Of a DNA stretch of 6,064 bases, positions 1-5,428 are shown one piece after another. The stretch comes from Gammaproteobacteria bacterium. GTDB lineage: Bacteria; Pseudomonadota; Gammaproteobacteria; Steroidobacterales; GCA-2729495. The stretch lies in NCBI GenBank assembly GCA_023383735.1, contig JAHDYN010000131.1, positions 1-6,064 on the forward strand, given 5' to 3'. The translations under genes and the position numbers were made by a program. Under the pieces are notes generated by a model. The model searched no databases, was not told the origin of the DNA, and saw only the letters and a program-made list of their open reading frames with translations. Every line of letters starts with the position of its first letter. The first letter of the stretch is position 1.

Positions 1-50
1 TTGCCGGTATCCGAGAGCTGCAGCGTGTTGAATTTTGGGCGCAGGCTCAT
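1..50 (-). CDS. Start of a PP2C-type Ser/Thr protein phosphatase (partial, 5' end only)
   Basis: A minus-strand ATG at 50-48 overlaps the stop codon of the upstream kinase as ATGA and opens a frame that stays open to the window edge. Its 16 complete codons read MSLRPKFNTLQLSDTG, followed by AA, so the next residue is Lys or Asn. The SDTG stretch matches the start of the bacterial PP2C (Stp1/PrpC-type) domain, where a motif like SD.G..R..NED supplies the first metal-binding Asp of the Mn2+/Mg2+-dependent phosphatase. There is no clear Shine-Dalgarno sequence, which fits translational coupling to the kinase. Such phosphatases typically dephosphorylate the partner kinase and its substrates in the cytoplasm. 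Seen: overlap and motif. Inferred: family and function. Only the first 50 bases are in the window, so another protein with a similar N-terminus is possible. Confidence 0.62.
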   Translation of the reverse strand, partial: MSLRPKFNTLQLSDTG

Positions 51-2503
51 ATGTGGTCTGCGGCCAGACGGCTGGCGCACTCGCGCAGGGCGTGAGCCAG
101 TGCGCGACCACTCGGAAAGCGGTCAGCCGGATCCTTGGCCAGGACCTGATCGAGAATGCTGTCAGTGCAGGGTGGAACATCGTCGCGGATGTCAGCCACG
201 GGGCGATGACGCTGCTTCACGATCTTGTCCATCAGGCGCGGAATCGAATCTGCCTGGAAGGGTGGTGCGCCGGTCAGCAGGTGGTACATCGTCACCCCGA
301 GTGAATAAAGGTCCGACTGGCCGGTTACCTGGCTGGCCGACAGTTGCTCCGGCGACATGTACGAAGGCGTGCCGAGAATGATCCCCGTGCGCGTCCGGCT
401 CGAATCAGTCAGTCTGGCGATGCCGAAATCGGTGATCTTCATGGTATCCGTTGCCGGATTGTAGAGAATATTCGCGGGTTTCACGTCACGGTGCACGACG
501 TTCTGGGTGTGGGCATAGTGCAGCGCTTCGGCTGCCCTTGCCATCAGCTCGAATATCACGCGGGGTGCCAGCAGGCGGCCCACCTGTGCGTAGTGACTGA
601 GGGAGCGCCCCTCGATGTACTCCATGGCCAGGTACGCAACCTGATTGTCTTCGCCGGCATCATAGATCGAGATGATGTTCGGATGGCTGAGTCGCCCGGC
701 TGATTCGGCTTCGCGCTTGAAGTTCGCTCGTGCCGTGGCCAGGTCGCTTTCCTCGAATTCCTCTGCGAGCGGCAGCGTCTTGATGGCGACACGCCGGTTG
801 ATGGTCGGATCCCGTCCAAGGTAGACAGTTGCCATCGCGCCGCGCCCGATAACCCGCTCCAGTTCATAGCGGCCGAGCGAGCGGACCCCGGATGCAGTGG
901 CCGTCTGTGCCGGTTCCGGTGCAGAAGTTGTGGCGGCACCAGCACCACCAGCGGCTCTTGCCGCGCTTGATTTCGCGACGGGGCCACCGCGGGCACCGGA
1001 GAGCTTTTCCAGTTTTGCCGCGACGTCACGATATGCAGGATCACGTGCCGCCAGATGGCGAAAGATGCGTTCGGCTCGCGCGTAGTCCCGCTTTCGGCCA
1101 TGCTCCATGGCGAGATCGTACAGCTTCTCCTTGGTGCGCTCGGTGGTGGGCTGTTGGCGCAGCACCGAGAAGGCCAGGTCGAGTTCTTCGCCCGGTGCTG
1201 CGCCGCTTGCCGGCTGGTCTTCGGATGGCGCGCTGGCGAGTCCGAGCGGGCGCCCTGGCAAATGTGCCACGCCCTGCAGTATGGCCATGCCGGTAAGACA
1301 GAACAGGGCAAGGCCGGCGAAATGCAACCAGACCCCGCCGAGCAACAGCGTGAATTCAGCACCGAGCAGCAGTGCCGCACCCGCTGCGCCAACGATCGCG
1401 GCCCGGCCGAGCGGCAGCCGGCCGGCGATACCGGCAGTCATGCCAAGCAGCAAGGCGATGACTACCTCTGCCCATGCGGCCCATGCGGGGCGACTGATAT
1501 AGGCATCTTCAGCAAGATTGGCGATCTCCGTGGCAAGCAGCGTTGCCGGCCCGAACTGCCTGCCCACGGAAACCGCGAGATTGCCTTTCGTCGCGCCGAT
1601 GACAACGATCTGATCCTTGAGCAGCGGGATCTCGCCGCCGGCAAGCAGTTGCTCCGCAGGGATGACCCGGAAACCGGCTGCATCCTGCCCGTCATGGAAG
1701 CGAATCCACCGGTTGTCTGCCGATGGCGGCGGAGATGCCGTATCTCCGGCGTAGCGTGCCGCCAGAGCCGCAGAGGGCAGTATTCCCGAACGGATCGGCA
1801 ACGTTGGGGAAATCCGGCGCAGGACACCGTCGCGGTCCGCGACTTGTTGCAGGTGACCGATGGCTGCTGCTGCCTCGCACAGGTCTGGGTTGGCAGGTGC
1901 GAGCACGGCGAGCCTTTGCGTCTGGACGGTCTTTCCGTACCGTGAACTGGCCGCTGCAACACGCTCCTCGCAGCGACCTTCGACTTCCTCGCGCCCAGGC
2001 ACCGGATCGGCTGTGCCAAGTCCGAGGATGACGTTGGCCGTTGCGGCAACTGCAGCCGCGTTCCGCTGCTGCAGGCTCAGCCGATCCTCAGCCTCCTGCA
2101 ACTGGCGATTGAGCAGGCCGGGTTGTGCCGGGCTTTGCAGGGAGGTGGAGCGCTTTTCCAGTGCTATCAGGGCCTGCAGGCGGGCAATATCCTGTTCCGC
2201 GATGACGGCCGGTGGTGGCGAGGCGGGCATGATCAGGCTGGCCCCGGATGCCTTTACGCGAAGCAGCAGCTCGTCGAAGCGGGGTATGAGCCACGGGTTA
2301 AGCTCCGTCTCGCCGGTATCCAGAATGAGGACCGGCGCCTTGGCCGGGCCGCGCGCCACCCGCTGGAACAGGTCGAAATAACCGCGTTCGATGCCGATCA
2401 GCCGGTCAGCACCGGCCCAGAACAGCAGTGCCAGCACGATACACAGCGCCACGCCTGCCGCCCGGTGCGGAATACGGGATTTGTCGCTGTCCCCTGGATG
2501 CAT
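47..2503 (-). CDS. Membrane Ser/Thr protein kinase with divergent CHASE2 sensor domain
   Basis: An 818-residue protein predicted to phosphorylate Ser/Thr on cytoplasmic targets in response to an extracytoplasmic signal. Order: TM1 about 15-33; periplasmic CHASE2-like domain about 38-335, with an ILDTGE strand near 60-65 and a C-terminal LKDQIVVIGAT motif at 295-304; three membrane helices about 345-411; TPR-like helices about 440-500; Ala-rich linker about 503-540; Hanks kinase domain about 546-810. Catalytic elements are complete: glycine loop GRGAMATV at 553-560, VAIK Lys575, HRD 671-673 with Lys675 and Asn678, DFG 692-694, a Ser/Thr-rich activation segment at 701-712 and SPE at 717-719. 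Four helices place both N-terminus and kinase in the cytoplasm. The start is firm: an in-frame TGA at 2524-2522 lies seven codons upstream with no start codon between. It overlaps the downstream PP2C-like gene by 4 bases. The kinase call is certain; the sensor is divergent and its ligand unknown. Confidence 0.93.
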   Translation of the reverse strand: MHPGDSDKSRIPHRAAGVALCIVLALLFWAGADRLIGIERGYFDLFQRVARGPAKAPVLILDTGETELNPWLIPRFDELLLRVKASGASLIMPASPPPAVIAEQDIARLQALIALEKRSTSLQSPAQPGLLNRQLQEAEDRLSLQQRNAAAVAATANVILGLGTADPVPGREEVEGRCEERVAAASSRYGKTVQTQRLAVLAPANPDLCEAAAAIGHLQQVADRDGVLRRISPTLPIRSGILPSAALAARYAGDTASPPPSADNRWIRFHDGQDAAGFRVIPAEQLLAGGEIPLLKDQIVVIGATKGNLAVSVGRQFGPATLLATEIANLAEDAYISRPAWAAWAEVVIALLLGMTAGIAGRLPLGRAAIVGAAGAALLLGAEFTLLLGGVWLHFAGLALFCLTGMAILQGVAHLPGRPLGLASAPSEDQPASGAAPGEELDLAFSVLRQQPTTERTKEKLYDLAMEHGRKRDYARAERIFRHLAARDPAYRDVAAKLEKLSGARGGPVAKSSAARAAGGAGAATTSAPEPAQTATASGVRSLGRYELERVIGRGAMATVYLGRDPTINRRVAIKTLPLAEEFEESDLATARANFKREAESAGRLSHPNIISIYDAGEDNQVAYLAMEYIEGRSLSHYAQVGRLLAPRVIFELMARAAEALHYAHTQNVVHRDVKPANILYNPATDTMKITDFGIARLTDSSRTRTGIILGTPSYMSPEQLSASQVTGQSDLYSLGVTMYHLLTGAPPFQADSIPRLMDKIVKQRHRPVADIRDDVPPCTDSILDQVLAKDPADRFPSGRALAHALRECASRLAADHI

Positions 2504-2509
2504 TCCAAA

Positions 2510-2515
2510 ATAGTA
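2510..2515 (-). promoter_or_regulatory. Candidate -10 element for the kinase gene
   Basis: On the minus strand TACTAT (4 of 6 matches to TATAAT) ends six bases before the kinase ATG, so transcription from it would begin at or next to the start codon and give a nearly leaderless mRNA. No good -35 box lies upstream; the best is TCAACC with an 18-bp spacer, 3 of 6 matches. The absence of a spaced Shine-Dalgarno sequence before this ATG (only GGA directly abutting it) fits the idea. Weak evidence. Confidence 0.25.
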
Positions 2516-2531
2516 TGCGGATCACGTTCTG

Positions 2532-2545
2532 CAGGTTGAGACCTG
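2532..2545. repeat. Short inverted repeat in the kinase/radA intergenic region
   Basis: CAGGT, a 4-base spacer TGAG, then ACCTG: perfect 5-bp arms. It lies between the kinase start and the 14-bp palindrome. It could be half of an operator or a chance match; 5-bp arms alone are weak evidence. Confidence 0.3.
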
Positions 2546-2554
2546 GGTTTGGGT

Positions 2555-2568
2555 TTCCGCCGGCGGAA
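2555..2568. promoter_or_regulatory. Perfect 14-bp palindrome, possible operator
   Basis: TTCCGCCGGCGGAA is its own reverse complement across all 14 bases. It sits 49 bp before the radA ATG and 51 bp from the kinase ATG, roughly central between the two divergent starts. Its inner 10 bases, CCGCCGGCGG, recur exactly at 5376-5385 in the other divergent intergenic region. Seen: perfect symmetry, intergenic position and the shared core. Inferred: a dimeric regulator may bind here. As RNA it could also fold into a small hairpin, but the following TTTT at 2573-2576 is too short for a convincing terminator. Confidence 0.42.
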
Positions 2569-2599
2569 GCGGTTTTGCATCCCGAAATGAGCAGCTGTC

Positions 2600-2604
2600 A
2601 GGAG
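2600..2604 (+). promoter_or_regulatory. Ribosome binding site of radA
   Basis: AGGAG lies 12 bases before the ATG at 2617. The spacing is slightly long, but it is the best match near any possible start in this frame and supports this start over in-frame ATGs at 2587, 2515 and 2428. Confidence 0.55.
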
Positions 2605-2616
2605 TCCGAAGTTCCC

Positions 2617-3981
2617 ATGGCCAAAGCGCAGAAAGCCTATGTCTGTGGAGACTGTGGTGCCAGCACCACGAAGTGGCAGGGGCAGTGCCCGGCCTGCGCC
2701 GCCTGGAATTCCCTGGAGCCCCGCGTGGTCGAGGGTGGTCGTTCCGCGGCGGCCCTGCCCGAAGCCCGCGTCCAGCTGCTGGCGGATGTCGGTGGCGAAA
2801 CAGTACCGAGAATAAGAACGGGGCTCAATGAACTCGATCGCGCCCTGGGTGGCGGGCTTGTGCAGGGCTCGGCGGTATTGATTGGCGGTGACCCGGGAAT
2901 CGGCAAGTCGACGCTGCTGTTGCAGGCCGCTGCACGGCTTGAAACCGGCCGGAACACGCTCTATGCGAGTGGCGAGGAGTCGCTGCAGCAGGTGAGCCTG
3001 CGCGGTCATCGCCTGGGACTGCCGCTCGACAAAGTCACCGCGATCGCCACCACCCGTGTCGAGGATGTGCTGGCAGCAGTCGAGCAGACGCGTCCCGGTT
3101 GCGTGGTTGTCGATTCGATCCAGACGATGGTGACGGACTTGCTGCCATCGGCGCCCGGATCGCCAAACCAGTTGCGCAGCTGTGCGAGCCTGCTGGTCAG
3201 GCTGGCCAAGCAGACGGGCATCACGGTCATTCTCGTCGGTCACGTCACCAAGGATGGCCAGATCGCCGGTCCCAGGTTGCTGGAGCACATGGTTGATGTG
3301 GTCCTCTACTTCGAGAGCGAGGTCGCAAGCCGGTTCCGTATCCTGCGCGCGGTCAAGAACCGTTTCGGTGCCGCGAACGAAATCGGCATCTTTGTCATGA
3401 CCGAGGGCGGCATACGCGAGGTCAAGAACCCGTCTGCGCTGTTCGTGTCGCAGCGTACCGATCCGGTACCTGGCAGCGTGGTGACCGCCGTGCACCAGGG
3501 AAGCCGGCCATTGCTTGTCGAGGTGCAGGCGCTTGCCGACAAGGGCAGCAGCGGGCCGCCGCGCCGTGTGGCAATCGGGCTCGAGTCCAACCGGTTGACC
3601 CTGCTGCTCGCGGTGATGCACCGGCATGCGGGCATTTCCACGCATGCCAGTGATGTGTTCGTCAATGTGGTCGGCGGCGTGCGCATCGCCGAGCCGGCGG
3701 CGGATCTGGCAGCCTTGCTGGCCACGATATCGAGCGTGCGTGACCGCTCCTTGCCGCGCGATCTGGTCGTGTTTGGCGAGGTCGGCCTTGCCGGCGAGGT
3801 CCGTCCGGTCGCCTATGGCGAGGAGCGCTTGCGCGAGGCGGCCAAGGTCGGTTTTCATCGGGCCCTGGTGCCGCGGGCAAATCAGCCACGCCAGGCCATC
3901 GCGGGCATGGAACTCATCGCAGTCGACTGCCTGCAGGACGTCATGCGGGCATTGCCTGCCTTGCAGGCGGCCGCCGGCTGA
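2617..3981 (+). CDS. radA: DNA repair and recombination ATPase RadA (Sms)
   Basis: A 454-residue RadA, close to the 460 residues of the E. coli protein. RadA is a hexameric DnaB-like ATPase that drives branch migration of RecA recombination intermediates and helps process stalled or broken replication forks. Domains: an N-terminal zinc finger with CxxC pairs at 10-13 and 24-27; a RecA-like ATPase with Walker A GDPGIGKST at 91-99 (Lys97) and Walker B VVVDS at 163-167 (Asp166); the RadA-specific KNRFG at 247-251; and a Lon-protease-like C-terminal domain from about 275 to the end. The start MAKAQK matches the start of other RadA proteins and has an AGGAG upstream; longer in-frame forms would overlap the kinase gene. 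It is divergent from the kinase and converges on the yfjD-type gene with 3 bp between stops. Complete, with no missing motif. No SOS box is visible. Confidence 0.97.
   Translation: MAKAQKAYVCGDCGASTTKWQGQCPACAAWNSLEPRVVEGGRSAAALPEARVQLLADVGGETVPRIRTGLNELDRALGGGLVQGSAVLIGGDPGIGKSTLLLQAAARLETGRNTLYASGEESLQQVSLRGHRLGLPLDKVTAIATTRVEDVLAAVEQTRPGCVVVDSIQTMVTDLLPSAPGSPNQLRSCASLLVRLAKQTGITVILVGHVTKDGQIAGPRLLEHMVDVVLYFESEVASRFRILRAVKNRFGAANEIGIFVMTEGGIREVKNPSALFVSQRTDPVPGSVVTAVHQGSRPLLVEVQALADKGSSGPPRRVAIGLESNRLTLLLAVMHRHAGISTHASDVFVNVVGGVRIAEPAADLAALLATISSVRDRSLPRDLVVFGEVGLAGEVRPVAYGEERLREAAKVGFHRALVPRANQPRQAIAGMELIAVDCLQDVMRALPALQAAAG
3954..3968. other. GC-rich stem-loop at the 3' end of radA
   Basis: GCCTGC, loop CTT, GCAGGC: a perfect 6-bp stem within the last codons of radA, directly followed by a GCGGCCGC palindrome (3967-3974). 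There is no T-run on either strand, so it is not a standard intrinsic terminator. Because the convergent stops lie 3 bp apart, any transcript-end structure must lie in coding sequence, and this hairpin is the best candidate. It could equally be a by-product of the Ala/Leu/Gln codons there. Confidence 0.25.
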
Positions 3982-3984
3982 GCC

Positions 3985-5265
3985 TCAGACTTCGGGTTGG
4001 TCGTCGGGTTGTGGCGGGCGTATGCGTACGGTGCGTATGACGTTATCTCCGGTTTCAGTGATCTCGACCGGGTAGCCGTTCAGCTTCAGAACTGTGCCGC
4101 AAGCTGGAAAGGTCTCGAGTTGTTCCAGGATCAGTCCGTTCAAGGTGGTCGGCCCGTCAGTTGGCAGGTGCCAGTCCATCCTGCGGTTGAGTGCCCGGAC
4201 ATTGATTCCGGCATCCACCAGCCACGCATCGGACTTGTCTTCGCGCCGGACCTCGTCGGGGGTTTCGGCGCCATTGCCGGAAAATTCACCCAGGATTTCC
4301 TCCAGCAGGTCTTCGATGGTCACCAGCCCCTGTATGTCGCCGTATTCGTCGACGACAAAAGCAGTGCGTTGCCCGCTGCGCTGGAACTGCGCGAGAAGGC
4401 CATGCAGCGAGGTACCCTCCGGAATGAAGAACGGTTCATCCATCGTTGATTCGATGACTGTCTTGTCGAGCGAGCCAGTGCCGGCCAGTACCAGTTTGCG
4501 GATGTAGAGGATGCCAACCAGGTCTTCGATGCTGCCCCGGAAAACGGGCAGGCGGCTGTGCCGGCTGGTGGTGATGGTGGTGGCGATCTCGTTCCACTCG
4601 CCATCGAGATCGATGCCCACCAGCTCGTTGTCGGGAATCATGATCTCGTCGACAGTCATGTCCTCAAGTTCGAGGATCGACATCAGCATGCGCTGGCGCC
4701 TGCGCGGGAGTTTCGTGCCCGCGTCAGTCACGATGGTGCGCAACTCCTCCAGCGTCACATGTTGCGGTCCTGACTGGTCGGTGCGTACGCCGAAGATCCG
4801 CAGCAAGCCGCTCGAAATCGCGCTGATAAACCAGACCACCGGCAGGGTTGCCTTGAGCAGCACGAAATAGACGATGGCTGCCGGTGGGCCGAAGGTCTCG
4901 GCGCGCAGGGCGCCGAGCGTCTTGGGCATGACATCCGTGAACACCATGATCACGAAGGCGAGGCCAATGCTGGCAATGGCGACGCCGCCCGGGCCACCGA
5001 TGCGCAGCGCCACCATGGTCACCAGAGCCGTCGCGAGCGTATTGGCGATATTGCTGCCGATGAGTATCAGCGAGATCAGGCGGTCGGGACGCGCCAGCAG
5101 GCGTTCGGCCAGCCGTGCACCGAGGTGGCCCTGGCGTGCCTTGTGGCGCAGCCGGTAACGGTTGAGCGTCAGGAGCGCTGTTTCGGAGCCTGAGAAGAAG
5201 GCTGAGATCAGTAGTAACAGAACAAGAAGCGCGATGAGCGTACTGGCAGACAGGTCGTCGCCCAA
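3985..5265 (-). CDS. yfjD: YfjD/CorB-type CNNM-CBS membrane protein (HlyC/CorC family), putative Mg2+ transporter
   Basis: A 426-residue inner-membrane protein, against about 428 for E. coli YfjD, to which it is similar throughout. Counting from the TTG start: CNNM (DUF21) membrane domain about 1-165, with TM1 at 6-24, the signature FSGSETALLTLNRYRLRH at 24-41, the pair Asn72/Asn75 and FTDVMPKT at 109-116; two CBS domains about 203-262 and 268-328, the second ending in DEYGDIQGLVTIEDLLEEI; and a CorC_HlyC domain about 345-418. The family is linked to Mg2+/Co2+ transport, with CBS domains sensing adenine nucleotide-Mg2+. TTG is chosen because the YfjD N-terminus begins here and GAGGT sits 8 bases upstream; the in-frame ATG at 5370 would add 35 residues unlike the family and overlap the ffh promoter. 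Oddity: Asp111 replaces the usual Glu in E-V-x-P-K. Transport direction and substrate are inferred from the family. Confidence 0.92.
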   Translation of the reverse strand: MGDDLSASTLIALLVLLLLISAFFSGSETALLTLNRYRLRHKARQGHLGARLAERLLARPDRLISLILIGSNIANTLATALVTMVALRIGGPGGVAIASIGLAFVIMVFTDVMPKTLGALRAETFGPPAAIVYFVLLKATLPVVWFISAISSGLLRIFGVRTDQSGPQHVTLEELRTIVTDAGTKLPRRRQRMLMSILELEDMTVDEIMIPDNELVGIDLDGEWNEIATTITTSRHSRLPVFRGSIEDLVGILYIRKLVLAGTGSLDKTVIESTMDEPFFIPEGTSLHGLLAQFQRSGQRTAFVVDEYGDIQGLVTIEDLLEEILGEFSGNGAETPDEVRREDKSDAWLVDAGINVRALNRRMDWHLPTDGPTTLNGLILEQLETFPACGTVLKLNGYPVEITETGDNVIRTVRIRPPQPDDQPEV

Positions 5266-5273
5266 TGAAGTAG

Positions 5274-5278
5274 ACCTC
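5274..5278 (-). promoter_or_regulatory. Ribosome binding site that supports the TTG start of the yfjD-type gene
   Basis: On the minus strand GAGGT, complementary to the 16S anti-Shine-Dalgarno ACCTC, lies 8 bases before the TTG at 5265. This is near-ideal spacing and decides the start in favour of TTG over the upstream ATG. Confidence 0.6.
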
Positions 5279-5297
5279 GTGGCGCAGGGAAGCGGAG

Positions 5298-5319
5298 GGT
5301 CATGGTGACCAATGCATTG
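5298..5319. repeat. Two adjoining inverted repeats upstream of the yfjD-type gene
   Basis: GGTCA-TGG-TGACC (5298-5310; 5-bp arms, 3-base spacer) runs directly into the perfect palindrome CAATGCATTG (5310-5319). They sit 33 to 54 bases upstream of the TTG start, where an operator could act. Symmetry is seen directly; regulator binding is inference and each repeat alone is short enough to be chance. Confidence 0.3.
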
Positions 5320-5325
5320 CAAGCC

Positions 5326-5331
5326 TGTCAA
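5326..5331 (-). promoter_or_regulatory. Candidate -35 element for the yfjD-type gene
   Basis: On the minus strand the hexamer is TTGACA, a full consensus match. At the standard 17-bp spacing the -10 position reads TCACCA, a poor match, so this is either an activator-dependent promoter or a chance hexamer. The two inverted repeats at 5298-5319 fill the spacer and the -10 position. Confidence 0.25.
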
Positions 5332-5369
5332 GGAACCGGTGTTCGGTACATCAGATCGCCTGAATTGCA

Positions 5370-5375
5370 TACAAT
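5370..5375 (+). promoter_or_regulatory. Candidate -10 element of the ffh promoter
   Basis: TACAAT matches TATAAT at 5 of 6 positions and lies 53 bases before the ffh ATG, giving an expected 5' leader of about 45 to 48 bases. No good -35 hexamer is found at 16 to 18 bp upstream (TACATC at 17). The following GC-rich symmetric DNA touches this element. Confidence 0.4.
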
Positions 5376-5404
5376 CCGCCGGCGGGCGCCCTGCGTGGCG
5401 GATT
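5373..5404. repeat. 8-bp inverted repeat with inner palindromes over the ffh promoter start region
   Basis: AATCCGCC (5373-5380) and GGCGGATT (5397-5404) are perfect reverse complements separated by 16 bases. Nested inside are the palindromes CCGCCGGCGG (5376-5385) and GGGCGCCC (5384-5391). The left arm overlaps the last three bases of the candidate -10 TACAAT, and the expected transcription start falls between the arms. This layout fits a repressor site or stringent-type GC-rich discriminator better than an mRNA hairpin, because the left arm would not be transcribed. Function is inferred. Confidence 0.38.
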
Positions 5405-5428
5405 TCAGCAACTTTCCGGGGCTACAAG

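Larger units (their letters stand above)
2504..2616. promoter_or_regulatory. Divergent intergenic region between the kinase gene and radA
   Basis: This 113-bp region separates two genes transcribed outward and must hold both promoters, unless these lie inside the genes. It contains an inverted repeat (2532-2545), a tandem GGGTTT pair (2545-2556) and a perfect 14-bp palindrome (2555-2568). I see no strong -35/-10 pair on the plus strand; TTGAGA at 2536-2541 resembles a -35 box but has no matching -10 at the usual distance. No LexA box is visible upstream of radA. Confidence 0.6.
5266..5428. promoter_or_regulatory. Divergent intergenic region between the yfjD-type gene and ffh
   Basis: This 163-bp region holds the 5' signals of both genes. 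The half near the yfjD-type gene has two adjoining inverted repeats and a TTGACA on the minus strand. The half near ffh has a TACAAT -10 candidate followed by GC-rich symmetric DNA. No open frame with gene-like features is seen on the plus strand here; the minus-strand frame stays open to 5370 but its extra residues do not look like the protein family. Confidence 0.6.

Noticed and set aside
1055..1945. Plus-strand open frame of 296 codons opposite the kinase gene
   Set aside because: It is fully inside the kinase coding sequence on the other strand. The translation is Arg/Cys/Gln-rich without domains or a ribosome binding site.
2555..2576. Palindrome plus TTTT as an intrinsic terminator or attenuator ahead of radA
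   Set aside because: The T-run is only four bases and is separated from the stem by GCGG; as DNA the perfect symmetry reads better as a protein-binding site.
2428..2616. Upstream in-frame starts for radA at 2428, 2515 and 2587
   Set aside because: Two of them precede or sit beside the kinase start, none has a better ribosome binding site, and known RadA proteins begin at the MAKAQK position.
2504..2616. SOS (LexA) box upstream of radA
   Set aside because: No CTG-N10-CAG arrangement with an AT-rich centre is present in the intergenic region.
2398..3858. Long open frame on the minus strand, antisense to radA (486 codons)
   Set aside because: It lies opposite a complete, motif-perfect RadA, starts inside it and ends inside the kinase gene in another frame. 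The product is rich in Arg, Gln, His and Gly with no recognisable domain. Long antisense frames are expected in GC-rich genes.
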